This document shows, in pieces, positions 44,488 to 55,328 of a stretch of 64,000 bases of DNA. Numbering within the stretch: position 1 is the first letter of the stretch; each line of letters opens with the position of its first letter. The notes beneath the pieces are model-generated. The model ran no database searches, had not been told where the DNA came from, and saw only the letters and a list, made by a program, of their open reading frames with translations. The stretch is from the NCBI GenBank assembly GCA_030762935.1, contig CM060899.1, positions 58,888,501 through 58,952,500 of the forward strand, read 5' to 3'. The position numbers and the translations under genes are program-made. This stretch comes from Hymenopus coronatus (lineage: Eukaryota > Arthropoda > Insecta > Mantodea > Hymenopodidae).

Positions 44488-44620
44488 AAGAATGCTATTA
44501 TTTGGATTCAGGGGGACCCAAGAAGTGTATTTCCGGTGAAATCTCGGTATCGAATTTTTGGGTGCAATACATAACGTTCTCTATACACTATGTACTTAGT
44601 ACGCGTAGAGAAAGTAAAAA
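44488..44620 (+). mobile_element. H1 inverted tail fragment
   Basis: ATTCAGGGGGACCCAAGAAG, TTCCGGTGAAATCTCGGTAT, TACACTATGTACTTAGTACG, CGTAGAGAAAGTAAAAA. With 43749-44477 it forms a composite of about 870 bp with TIRs of roughly 115 bp. Confidence 0.85.
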
Positions 44621-44948
44621 AGTGAAGGTTTTTTTCACATCAGTAGCACATTAATCTACTTCATCTCACCATATATCTGCGAGTATACGGCCGAAATGCC
44701 AGTATCAGGAGTTCACGTCTCTCTCATTCTGTTGAATTAAATCCACGCATCGGCAAGCGAGTTGTCCAGTGCACGGGCGGCTAAACCCGAATGTGTTTCT
44801 CTCTTTACGGTTGGTTTGCCGTCTGACGAAGGTAACCTCGTTCCCAAAGCTTCCGTCACTGAACAAGCTCAGTGACCCAATGCTGCATCCTCCATCCCGC
44901 TTACTGGGCATAGAAAATCTGCAGATGCGGTCCGTGCAAATGTAAAAC
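44621..44948. other. Unassigned DNA
   Basis: GC-richer than H1. A 68-codon minus-strand frame (44705-44911) has no recognised motif. Confidence 0.3.
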
Positions 44949-45673
44949 TCTGATGTGTTCCATTCAAATGACTTTCTCTACAACTCTGTAACAAATTATT
45001 GTTAATAAGCTTATTCTCCTATCTACTTCATGCTAAACCATTGGCAGAAACGGTCTTATTATAGAAGGAAAATAAGGGAATACGCTGGATTAAACCGACA
45101 GTCAAAGGTTTTAAAATGTGATTGCAATAGATTGAAAACCGTTTCTTTGCGTGGCCAGGAGACACCACGAAAGAAATATATATGACATAAATTATGTGTT
45201 TTAAGGAAATCTATATTTTTTGTGTAGTAGTTTTTCTCTTGCGGTTTATCAGTTATACATGATTCAGAAAAAATCACCCATAACGAAGAGGTCTTCAGAG
45301 GCTATCGCCAGAAAATTCAAGATATAACTTTTATTTCTCGTGTAAATATCTTAAATATAATAGATTTTAATTAACATCGTTTGAGCCATTTTTTAGAAAA
45401 CCAACATTTTCGAAAATTTTTCTATGTAAAGGGTAGTTTGTAGTAGGGGAATTTTGTTGAAAATCTTCGTGTCGCATCCTTGGAAGATACTAAAGCTAAA
45501 TACCAAGTTTGGTGTTTAACGGTATTTTCGTTTTTGAGTTATACTGTTTTTGGACTCAGGGTACCGCAAAACATACATTTCCGGTGAAATCTCGACATCG
45601 AATTTTGGGTGGAATACAATACCTTCTCTATCCAATCTGTACATTGTTCATGAGGGCTAGAGAAAGTAAAAAT
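44949..45673 (+). mobile_element. H1, recombinant ends, internal deletion
   Basis: The head TCTGATGTGTTCCATTCAAA then TGACTTTCTCTACAACTC is GTAG class. The tail ends GAGGGCTAGAGAAAGTAAAA, GCTAG class. Confidence 0.87.
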
Positions 45674-45955
45674 CCGATTAGTTCCATTCAAATGACTTTC
45701 TCTACATCTCTGTCACAACTTATTGTAAATAAGCTTAGTCTTCTATTTACTTCAGCTAATCGAGTTAAACATTAGCAGAAACGGTCTAATTATCTAGTTC
45801 ATTATAACTAGAAGGTAAATAAGGAAAAACACTGGCTAAACCGACCTCAAATGTTTTAAAACGTGGTTGCTATGGGACTGAACTCTGTTTCTTTGCGAGG
45901 CCAGGAGTAGACAAGTTCTCGAATGAGAAATTTTTAAGTAGGTTAAAACTTGTCA
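45674..45955 (+). mobile_element. H1 head third, tandem with the previous copy
   Basis: CGATTAGTTCCATTCAAATG then ACTTTCTCTACATCTCTGTC, continuing to TTTAAGTAGGTTAAAACTTG. It directly follows the preceding tail. Confidence 0.82.
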
Positions 45956-46298
45956 TTTTTGGCGTCGTTGAGCTACGCTCTATAAACTTAACTTGGACGT
46001 GTCTGGAAATTGATGACAGACAGTATTTAGGCAATTAAATGAGTCCACCATACTTGATGCAAAATCTGTTTGAGTATTCACATACCTTGTAGAAGACGTA
46101 GATTCCCTTCCTCGGCTTTGCTGTTGTGGGGTTTGTAGATCACTTAATCTAGGGGTGGTGACCAGAAAAGTACACAGGTAATGCTACTGGATGGTTAATA
46201 AATGAAACAAATCAGAATACTTTTTCATTCTGGTGATTATTTTGTAACGTTAAACATCAAGTACTCATGGCGAAGTCACCTTGACGAAACAGTTATTA
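45956..46298. other. Unassigned DNA
   Basis: No recognised feature. Confidence 0.35.
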
Positions 46299-47216
46299 TA
46301 CAGGGTTATTCTAAATTAGTTACCTGATAATAAAACTAAATTATACATAGTTATATTACGTAGTTTATTTCCATTTTCCATTACATACATTGACATCACA
46401 TTAAGTTTTATTTGCAATGTTACAAATGTTCAATGTGACTCCCTTTTGTCACTCGGCAGATTTCCCACCAGTACGACAGTTCATTCCTGACACGCGTGAT
46501 CTACCCGAGCTACCGCTACGTTAATTCGTTGACGAAGCTCATCCGATAGTGGAGGGTTGTACACGTTATCTTTAACGTAACCCCACAGACAAAAATCCAG
46601 TGGTGTTAAATCAGGAGATCGTTGAGGCCAGCCTATATTCCCGCCACGTCCAATTCAAGCGGAAATGGTGTGGGATAGGTATGTAGGGACCTCGTGGTGG
46701 TAATGAAGAGGTGCTCCATCTTGTTGAAAAATGAAATTCTCTCTCATATCTTCTTGCAACTGTGGCATCAGGTAGTTTTGTAACATATCTAGATCTGTGA
46801 TGTCAGTCACAGTCCTCTCATAAAAAAAGAATGGTCCATACACTTTGACGGAGCCTAGCGCACACAATACGTCAGTTTTGGTGAGTCGCGTATTTTCACC
46901 TGTGGGGAAGCTTTTTGATACTCTGTACAAAAATGTCTTTGTACGGTAATTTGCGATTTAGTTTCATAAAACCACAGGCAACACTGTACTGTAAGTCTCC
47001 ATGGCGACTGCTTACTAGGCTCCGCTCCAGTTGTTGCGAGTGCTTCACATTTTCCCCGCCAGACGAGCGAGCGAGTGCATGTAGCGAAGTCTGCCGACCA
47101 GGTTTAAAACTTGATGATATGACATAAGGTTTGATGAACACCTGAATAAATTTCCCTCAACAGTTTCGAAATAACTCATTCATACTTTCAGGTAACTAAT
47201 TTAGAATAACCCTGTA
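46299..47216 (-). mobile_element. Tc1/mariner-superfamily element with perfect TIRs, internally deleted
   Basis: Perfect 28-bp inverted repeats (TACAGGGTTATTCTAAATTA...; 46299-46326 and 47189-47216, flanking TA included) bound an element of 914 bp inserted at TA. It encodes fragments of its own transposase on the minus strand. Perfect TIRs imply recent mobilisation, probably in trans because its own gene is broken. Confidence 0.92.
46420..47002 (-). pseudogene. Broken Tc1/mariner-like transposase (DUF4817 + DDE type)
   Basis: Reading 5' to 3' on the minus strand, an N-terminal piece (METYS, then in another frame YETKSQITVQRHF) resembles the DUF4817 start. It jumps to a DDE core piece with VYGPFFF, YLMPQL and FIFQQDGAPLHYH, where the DG is the second catalytic aspartate region. 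After a further frameshift comes SPDLTPLDFCLWGYV, and the end is HIEHL and a stop at 46420-46422. The helix-turn-helix region and the first catalytic aspartate have been deleted, so it cannot be active. This transposase type is widespread in insects. Confidence 0.85.
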
Positions 47217-47879
47217 TACATTTAAATATAAACACATATAAGCTCTGAGAAACCATGATAACTCGTATTAAAATACAGTTGAGTTCACTGTTTTCCACTG
47301 TGACATTTCACTTGGTCTTGTAGTAAATGCATGTCACGCACGTAATCATTTTTGGAGCGATTTCATAATGACGTGTGTCGCAGATTTTGTCTCTGAAGGA
47401 CAGAAAACACTGAATTTTCAGTTTGTCACATCTTAAATAGGCAGATGCCCATCTTAACGGCTATTGTCTGACACTTGGCACTAAAAGTTACACTCTACGT
47501 CATCAAATCACCATATGATAAAACTATTACAGTGAAAAATACCCTGTTTACAGAATATTTTGGACTTTTCCCGAGAGTTCACACGCATATCTCTGATGCA
47601 CGGAAGTGACAAAAAGAAATCCTGCAAATTCTCAAGGTTTTCACAAACAACAGAGGGCGCCTTCAGTAATATTCTTCTGCGCAGTTTTCAGCTTTGCCTT
47701 AGCACAAGTTAGGAGCTAACATTACAAGTTAAGATTTAAATATGAATTAATACAGTATGTTGCTTACATAAAACATGTAATTAAGCTAATTTAAGTATTG
47801 TAGACTGTCTAGAAATAGTTTGTATTGCTTTTCTTATGCAGTGACGTCAAAAATTACCGTCTCAAACTGACACACTAAC
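47217..47879. other. Unassigned DNA
   Basis: No recognised repeat or coding signal. Confidence 0.35.
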
Positions 47880-48443
47880 AACGAAAATCTCAAAAACGGC
47901 CAACTCCAGGAGAAAAATGTATATGGCAAAAATTGTGCGTTTTAAGGAAATCTCAATTTTTTGTGTAGTAAGTTTATCTCTTACGGTTTACTAGTTACAA
48001 AAAATGCAGAAACATTCATCCATAATGAAGAGGTTTTCACCGGCTACTCCCAGAAAATTCAAGACACATTTTACTTGGCATGTAAATATCTTAAATAAAA
48101 TAGGTGTTAATTATTAGAGCTAGTTTTGAGAAAATCAAAATTGTCGATTTTTTTTCCATGTAAAGGGTAGTTGGGGGGAGATTTTCTTGAAAATCTTCGT
48201 GTATCATCCTTGGGCGCTACTGATATTAAATATTAAGTTTGATAATTAACGGACTCTTCGTTTTTGAGGTATGCTGCACACCGACACACACAGACAGACA
48301 CGAACCTTTTTCTAAAAACTTTTTTTTTATTCAGGGGGTCCCAAAATATATATTTCCGGTGAAATCTCAGTATCGAATTTTTGAGTGCAATACAATACCT
48401 TCTCTATACACTATGCACATAGTACGTGTAGAGAGAATAAAAA
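47880..48443 (+). mobile_element. H1, tail two thirds
   Basis: From ATCTCAAAAACGGCCAACTC to the tail TACACTATGCACATAGTACG then TGTAGAGAGAATAAAAA. The head is absent. Confidence 0.85.
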
Positions 48444-48540
48444 TGTTTGTGTTACATTCATATGGATTTTCTTACCCTCTCTCGTTTATTAGTGGGTATA
48501 CCGACTAATCTTAAGGGGACACAGAAGCACTTTTTTTTTT

Positions 48541-49270
48541 ACTTTCTCTAAAGCATTTTTAGAAAAAGGTCGGTGCGTGTGTGTATGCGTACACCATAGC
48601 TCAAAAACGAAAAGAGTGTTAAATACCAAACTTGATATTTAGTTTTAGTATCTTCCAAGGACTCGGCACGAAGATTTTCAAGAAAATCCCCATCCCCACT
48701 ACAAATTACCACTTACATGGAAAGATTTTCGAAAATGTTGATTTTCTCAAAAATGGCTCTAACGTATATTAAAAATATTTACATCCCAAATAAAATGTTT
48801 ATCTTGAATTTTCTGGGAATAGCCTCTAAAGATTCAAAAGACCTCTTTATTCTGGATGAATTTTGCCGAATTTTGCAAAACTGGTAATCCGTAAGAGATA
48901 GACAAAAACTTACCAGACACAAAATGTAGATTTCGTCAAAACACACGATTAATGTCCTTTTCGTTTTTCTTTGGAGATATCCCTTGTTATTGGTTTCAAT
49001 TGTAAAGCTCTTATATTTTTCTCCTGGCCAAGCAAAGAAGCGATTTTCAATGACAATTGCATAACGAAATCTTTTAAAACATTTGACTATCACTTTAGCC
49101 TAGTGTATTCCCTTAGTTCCCCTCTACTTGCAAGGAACTAAGTAATAAGAACATTCTGCTAATGTTTATCTCGATTAGCATAGTGTAGAAAGAAGAATAG
49201 TCTTTTGTAAGAAGTTTCTTTGTAGAGCAGCTAGGGAAAGTCATGAGTTATGAGTGTAACACATAAGATT
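48541..49270 (-). mobile_element. H1 with tail hairpin deleted
   Basis: ACTTTCTCTA is joined directly to AAGCATTTTTAGAAAAAGGT, removing the hairpin and ~90 bp. The head ends GCAGCTAGGGAAAGTCATGA then GTGTAACACATAAGA (GCTAG class). Confidence 0.85.
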
Positions 49271-49275
49271 TTTTT

Positions 49276-49352
49276 ACTTTCTCTAGCACGTGTGTGCAAT
49301 GTACATAGTGGATAGAGAAGGTATTGTATTCCACCCAAAAATTCTATACCGA
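49276..49352 (-). mobile_element. H1 tail fragment, tandem with the previous head
   Basis: ACTTTCTCTAGCACGTGTGT, ACATAGTGGATAGAGAAGGT, ATTGTATTCCACCC, then it stops after ATTCTATACCGA. Confidence 0.8.
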
Positions 49353-49758
49353 AAAAGTAAGAAATATAAAATACTAGTTCACGAAATTGTACCTGACACC
49401 TATTTGGAATATGTGGCATATATATTGCTGACAACTGTACAGCTAATTTGCATATGCTTACAACAGCGGTTCACCGCATATCTCATTACAGACTGGCGCT
49501 ACACCCCAACATCGGCGTACCACAAACCCAAGAGGTTTCGCTTGTATGCATCAACCTTTTTGCAGCGCATGTCGCTGAAATTAATTCTAGAGGTTTCAGG
49601 TGTCAAGACTCAAGTGCTCCAACGCGCTCAAGCGTTGAGAATGTCATAGTATCAACAAGAGAGAACATGACGGGTCCCCGTATTCACTGCCATAAATGGC
49701 TTTCCCGTTCTTATTCTCTACGAGAATTTACACCGCGTCTACCACAAGCGGCAACTGC
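49353..49758. other. Unassigned DNA with overlapping open frames
   Basis: Frames at 49290-49649 (119 codons) and 49448-49849 (133 codons) are open on the plus strand. Neither contains a motif I know, and they overlap in different phases. The 133-codon frame runs into the direct repeat that follows. Confidence 0.3.
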
Positions 49759-50034
49759 GTTACGTCAAACAGAAGGAAAGACACTCGTCGATCGCTATAG
49801 CTCTTGTTATCTTGGTCATTCCAGAGAAGGGGAGATATCCACAGGGTGACCAGATCGGATGGGCGGGGTCCTTAACGTTTCCAGATAGAATGCATCCTAC
49901 GTAGCCCGACGCAATCTCTACAAATAATGTTACGTCAAACTGAAGGGAAGACACGCGTAGACCGTTAAAGCTCTTTGTAGCTTGGTCGTTCCTGGGAAGG
50001 GAGATATCCATGGGGCGACCTGATCGGATGGAGG
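49759..50034 (+). repeat. Direct repeat of ~107 bp spaced 170 bp apart
   Basis: GTTACGTCAAACAGAAGGAA at 49759 and GTTACGTCAAACTGAAGGGA at 49929 start two diverged copies. Both continue through GGGAGATATCCA and TGATCGGATGG-type sequence. Copy limits are about 49759-49865 and 49929-50034. Confidence 0.8.
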
Positions 50035-51369
50035 CAGCGTACTCTCCGAACCCCCTGTGGCACTGTGAACGAGCGCCCCAAATCGAAGCATCCCAGAGGC
50101 AGGTCCTGACCAGGAGCTGAAATGTTTACAGAACGCATACCCACCGTCCAGCCGCAAGCTTCCGAACCCCAAACCTTTGAATCCTGAAAAACAGATGAAA
50201 AGGAAGTGAGAGTACAGGAAATGGTGGACCGGAAATGTGGTAAAAGATGAACCTCCACAGCATTTGCCTACCGATCCACGAAAAACTCATGGCTCAGAGT
50301 GGATAAGGGGAGCCACCAACTTTACCGCCTGAACGATTACGCTCAGTTCAGTTTATCGTTACCCATTTAAGAATTTGCCAAAGACCTCGTTTTGCATCAG
50401 TTTAGGTGCCAAGTTAAGCATACAAGTGCACGGCTGGTTGCGGCGGGAATTCTCTGTCGCTCTGTATCACAGGAATTTTATCAATTTTAAAGCATGGCAT
50501 AAAAACCATTTAAAAGTATGTAAGGGAGACAACCGTATTGTAAATCCTTAACAGTGTGCACAAGAACCTCATTTACAGATTATTCGCTTCTACGTTTCTC
50601 GCAGATAAACGTTACGTTTTTAGGCATCGGCCTATGGCTATTAATATTTAGTTCAATTGATGACGTGACTATCTCGTGTTTGGGACATACACTGATAATT
50701 TAAGCATGGCTTAACACTAAAAAGATTGATTGAAAGTAAGCAATGTTTTATTTAATGCGCTCATTTGTCCTTGCCAATAACTAATTTAACAAAAACTCTT
50801 TAGTTCTGCAACAACTACTTTTTATTTTTCCACAAACTGATTATAATCTACTGACAAATAACTGTCTTCGTAACAATTCTGTCATATAATTTCTTTTCGA
50901 CGTTCTCTGTGGCGACAATATATCTCACAACGAAATGCCCGTTAAACTTATTCAACTGCTGCATGCGTGGCATTCTCGGTGAAAAATGCACACTAGGCAG
51001 GGCTGCGTTACCCCTTTTTGTGTCTGTTGGTGACGTCGCTGGAAATTTACAGAAGGCGTCACATGTGCAGTACCGCAGGTTTTCACAAAAGCTCTCAGGC
51101 TTAACAATGCGTGGCTTCAATGTCAAGGAACCTTCCGAAAGAACATGTCACTCGCACAGCTGCGATGTCAGAGGAACTTAACGTGGTTCAGGTGTTCACT
51201 AACACACGAATGTAACAATGGATCAGTTGTGACTTATAAATCAAGCCGTACACACATGTTCGACGATTGCGGCCGCAGGGCATAGTTAAACTATGACAAT
51301 ACAAAACCCATCACTCTACCAAAACTCAAAGGTGAACTTGAACTGCTCAATTATGTGCCTCCAATTTTT
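50035..51369. other. Unassigned DNA, moderate GC
   Basis: Opposing frames at 50848-51126 (minus, 92 codons) and 50909-51181 (plus, 90 codons) show no recognised motif. This is the longest stretch in the right half with no repeat family from elsewhere in the window, so it is the best place to look for a diverged exon. Confidence 0.3.
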
Positions 51370-52551
51370 ACTTTCTCTATACGTACTATGTACATAGTGT
51401 ATAGAGAAATGTCACGAGAAATACGTGTTTTGAGGCGCCCTGAACCCACAAAAAAAAATTAGAAAAACTCCGTGTATGTGTGTGTCTGTGGGCAGCATAA
51501 CTCAGGAACGAAAAGATCGTTAAATACCAAACTTGGTATTTAAGTTTGGTATCTTCCAAGGATGCGACACGGCTTCCAACTACCTTTTACATGAAAAAAA
51601 AATAGAAAATTTTGATTTTCTCAAAAATGGTTCTAACGATTTTGATTAAACTCTCATATTTAAGATATTTATGAGTAAAATAAAATGTATATCGGATAGT
51701 TGGAGTCAGACTGAAAAATGCGATGCAATAGCTGGGATTTGAACTACGGATCTCCCGATCTCTAGCCGGTTGCTCTTCCACTGAGCTACCATGGCAACCG
51801 CTGGCATAGCATTGAATTTCCCAACTGACTCGCATGTTTCCCGGTAAACAACAAGGTGCTCTCAAATTATTTTGAGATGACAACCCCAATGGCGACTTAC
51901 AATGTTGTAAGTACTTCAAGTCCCAGGATTCATAGTATAGCCAACTATTATGGTCAATGCATATCCTCAATTTTCCAGGAATAGCCTCTGAAGACATGTT
52001 TATTCTGGATGAATTTTGCTGAATTTTGCATTACTTTTAAACCATAAGAGATAAACAAAAACTTACTACAAAAAAAAAAAAAAAAAAAAAATTAGAGCTC
52101 GTAAAACACACAACTTATGTTATATACATTTTTTTCGTGGAGTTAACCGTTTTTGAGGTATTCCTTGTTATTAGTTTCAGCTTTAAAATACTTATGCAGG
52201 AATTCCTCAACTCCTGTCCAAAGAAACAAAGGTACTTCAATCATATAGCAACCAACTTTTAAAAGATTTGACTATTGATTTACCCTAGTATATTCCCCTT
52301 TTTCCAGTCTAGTTACTCCTGTTCAAACAAACAAAGGCACTTCAATCACATAGCAACCAACTGCCTAAAGATTTGACTATCGATTTACCTTCGTGTGTTC
52401 CCCTATTTCTAGTCTACTTACAAGGAAGCAGATAATAAGGACCTTTCCGCCAATTTTTCTCGATTAGGATTAAGCAACTAGAAGAATAAGCTTGCTAATA
52501 GCAATTTATTGCAGAGATGTGGAAACATTCATGTAAATGGAACACATCAGA
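51370..52551 (-). mobile_element. H1 split by a SINE pair and carrying a 105-bp tandem duplication
   Basis: The tail side 51370-51693 starts ACTTTCTCTATACGTACTAT. The head side resumes at about 51953. AATGTATATC before the SINE and AATGCATATC after it form a ~10-bp target duplication. Within the head side, CTCCTGTCCAAAGAAACAAA at 52211 is repeated as CTCCTGTTCAAACAAACAAA at 52316. Poly-A expansion is at 52069-52090. Confidence 0.88.
51694..51952 (-). mobile_element. Head-to-head SINE pair (family C), inserted in H1
   Basis: On the minus strand: AAGTCCCAGGATTC arm in inverse, CATTGGGGTTGTCATCTCAA, TTGCCATGGTAGCTCAGTGG, box B CCGTAGTTCAAATCCCAGC, body TTTTTCAGTCTGACTCCAAC. The arrangement matches 30283-30606, but the second inverted CAGTCTGACTC is truncated. 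Confidence 0.82.
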
Positions 52552-52693
52552 TTTTTATGAATATTACAGAAATCTTGCTTGTCTGTTTGGTGAAGTTTAT
52601 TATGTTGATAAAGAAGAAGCACTGACTTCGTTGATTTTGCCTGAATGTCTGAAATATGTCAAATACGTTCAGAAGTGTTCAACATCAATTTTT

Positions 52694-53560
52694 ACTTTCT
52701 CTATACGCACTATGTACATAGTGTATAGAGAAGGTATTGCACTTCACCAACAAATTCGATACCAAGATTTCACCGGAAATATATGTTTTAAGGGTCCCCT
52801 GTATCAAAAAAATATATTTTCAGAAAAAGGCCCGTGTATGTGTATGTGTCCGTGTGTCTGTGAACACGATAACTCAAAAACGAAAAGTCGGTAAAATACC
52901 AAACTTGGTATTTAAGTTTAGTATTTTCCAGGGATGCGACACGAAGATTTTGAGAAAAATCCCCCAACCCCAAACTATCCTTTACATGGAACTTTTTTCG
53001 AAAATGTTGATTTTCTAAAAAATGGCTCTAACGATTTTGATTAAAATATCGTACATTAAAGCTATTTACCTGACAAATAAAATATATATTTTGAATTTTC
53101 TGGGAATAGCCTCTGAAGACTACTTTATTCTGGGTCAATTTTACGGAATTTTGCATAACTGCTAAACCGTAAGAGATGGACAAAAACTTACCCCACAACA
53201 AATGTAGAGCACTTTAAAACACACAATTTATGCTATATACATTTTTTTCGTGGAGTTGATTGTTTTTGAGATATTCCTTGTTTTTGGTTTCAGCTATGAA
53301 AAACATACTTTTCTCATACAGGACTTTATGATCTCGTGTCCATACAAACAAAGGAACTTCAGTCACATAGCAACCAGCTTTTGAGTATCACTTTAACCTA
53401 TGGTAGTCCCTTATTTCACTTCTACTTACAAGGAAGCAAGTAATAAGACTATTTCTGCTAAATTTTTCCGATAAGCGTGAAGTAAATAGAAATATACGCT
53501 TTTTAAGAATAATCTGTTACAGGGATATAGAGAAAGTCATATGAATGGTACACATCAGAT
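52694..53560 (-). mobile_element. H1, ATAG class, full length
   Basis: The tail ACTTTCTCTATACGCACTAT ... ATAGTGTATAGAGAAGG. The head ends GGATATAGAGAAAGTCATAT then GAATGGTACACATCAGA. Both terminal repeats carry the ATAGAGAAAG variant. About 867 bp, solo. Confidence 0.93.
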
Positions 53561-53717
53561 TTTTATGTTTGGTTTCTAATAAGCACTGATATAGTGAATC
53601 TAAATTTAACGTGCAACGGTGGTTTTGTTAATAATAAGCACTAACTTTAAATACCACGTTGGTTTTATGTTTTAGTTATACTATCCACATACACACACGC
53701 ACGATAAAAGCTTTTTT

Positions 53718-54421
53718 ACTTTCTCTAGCCCCGTATGTGCAATATACATAGGGATAGAGAAGTATTGTATTCCACCCAAAAATTCGATGTCGAGATTTCA
53801 TCGCAAATACATGTTTTTTTGGATCCCCGAATAAAAAAAAAAAGCATTTTCAGAAACAGGTCCCCATGTGTGTGTGTGTGTGTGTCTGTGGACAGCATAG
53901 CTCAAAAACGAAAAGACAGTTACATACCAAACTTGGTATGTAAGTTTGGTATCTTCCAAGGATGCGAAACGAAGATTTTCAAGAAAATCCCCCTTTCCTA
54001 ACTACCCTTTACGTGGAAAAAGTTTCCAAATTTTTTTTTTAAAATGGCTGTAACGATTTTGATTAAAATACCACATATTAAAGCCATTTCTATCACAAAT
54101 AAAATGTGTATTCTTAAAGTTTCTGAGAATAGCTTCTAAAGATCTGTTTATTCAGGATGATTTTTTTTTGTTTGTTTTTTGTTTGTTCTACTCCTGGCCA
54201 AGAAGAGATTTGCAATGACACTCGCATAACGACAGCTTTTAAAATATTTGACTATCACTTTAGCCTAGTGCATTCCATTACTTCCATTCTACTTATAAGG
54301 AACTAAGTAATACAATTCTGGTAATGTTTGTCTCGATTAGCATGGTGTTGAAGGAAGAATTATCTTAAGACGTTTGTTTGTAGAATAGCTAGAGAAAGTC
54401 ATGTGAGTGTAACACATCAGA
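53718..54421 (-). mobile_element. H1, GCTAG class
   Basis: The tail ACTTTCTCTAGCCCCGTATG. The head ends ATAGCTAGAGAAAGTCATGT then GAGTGTAACACATCAGA. A GT tract sits at 53868-53886. A deletion removes the ACTAGTAAACCGTAAGAG part near 54165. Confidence 0.9.
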
Positions 54422-54423
54422 TT

Positions 54424-54543
54424 TGTATTTAGTGGTCCTCAAAGCATGTATTTCTGTGAAATTCATGTATTGAATGTTAGGGTGGAATACAAAGCGTCTC
54501 TACCTATATGCACATTGTACAAACGTGCTGAAGAAAGTAAAAA
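54424..54543 (+). mobile_element. H1 inverted tail fragment
   Basis: TAGTGGTCCTCAAAGCATGT, then GGGTGGAATACAAAGCGTCT and a degraded hairpin ending CTGAAGAAAGTAAAAA. It caps the head of the preceding copy with a second tail. Confidence 0.75.
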
Positions 54544-54854
54544 TGGGTGAATGAATGTTAAATTCTTGCATATGGAAGTGTCTAGCTTACAGTTTCTAAT
54601 AACAGTGTTATATACATTTAAAGAGTGTAACTTTTTAAAAATATAAAGTGATTGTGCCCCGCAAGATGTGATGACACCTGTGCTTCAACCACTTTTCCAT
54701 TCGGATCCACGATGCTTCATCTGCCATCGCTTCAACATATTCAAGGTAAGACACATCTAAGGTGGTGAGATCAATCTCTCTGAAAATCGGTTGAACTGCT
54801 TGGTTAAAGAACATCCGAACCTTGTTGGAGCTTCGCTTCTTATGAGAGAGAATA
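54544..54854. other. Unassigned DNA
   Basis: No recognised feature. Confidence 0.35.
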
Positions 54855-55328
54855 TACAGGATGTTTCAAAACGACACCAAACGAAGATGTGGACCTTGTT
54901 GGTCATACCATACGTGATACGTCAATATAATTTTCAGCTCTAAATTCGGCACATAAAATCACAATGGATTAGGCAGTCTAACATAACCAAATGGTACGTG
55001 CCTGGTTCACTCCAGAGAGATGCCGGTTGGTAAGGAAGGTCCCAGTCACGTGGTATAGTGGTGATTTGATAGACACGCCGGCGCGGCACAGGTCACCTTA
55101 GTAATGGAAAACGTAGCATGTGGGTTTTGTTATGTGTTTCGTATAACACGTTCTGAGGTTGTTTACGTGGCGCATGACAACCCTTGTTCCTTCGCTGCCT
55201 AATCCGAAATGTGTGCGATTTTTAAACACACATAACACTTTAATCAGAAGAGTTTGAAAGTTTCGGACAAGTCAAAGTGTAACCTAATGGACTGCTGTCT
55301 TCGTTTGGTGTCGTTGAAACAGGCTGTA
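54855..55328. mobile_element. MITE of Tc1/mariner type
   Basis: The left end TACAGGATGTTTCAAAACGA then CACCAAACGAAGA. The right end, inverted, reads TACAGCCTGTTTCAACGACA then CCAAACGAAGA. The TIRs are about 33 bp with a few differences, and TA lies at each outer edge (54855-54856, 55327-55328). The interior of about 400 bp has no transposase-like frame, so it is non-autonomous. Confidence 0.82.

Noticed and set aside
46896..47141. 81-codon minus-strand frame as a separate gene
   Set aside because: It covers the 5' part of the broken transposase in the wrong phase and includes TIR-proximal non-coding DNA.
23489..48508. Recurring peptide such as FVFELCCPQTHTH in frames at 23489, 24286, 35496 and 48239
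   Set aside because: These are the same H1 stretch translated in different copies. Frames break at different places and the peptide includes the CA microsatellite. Reconstructing the H1 consensus and testing for an open frame with synonymous-site excess would be decisive; I see stops in the readable consensus.
51587..51997. 136-codon minus-strand frame
   Set aside because: Entirely composed of H1 and SINE sequence.
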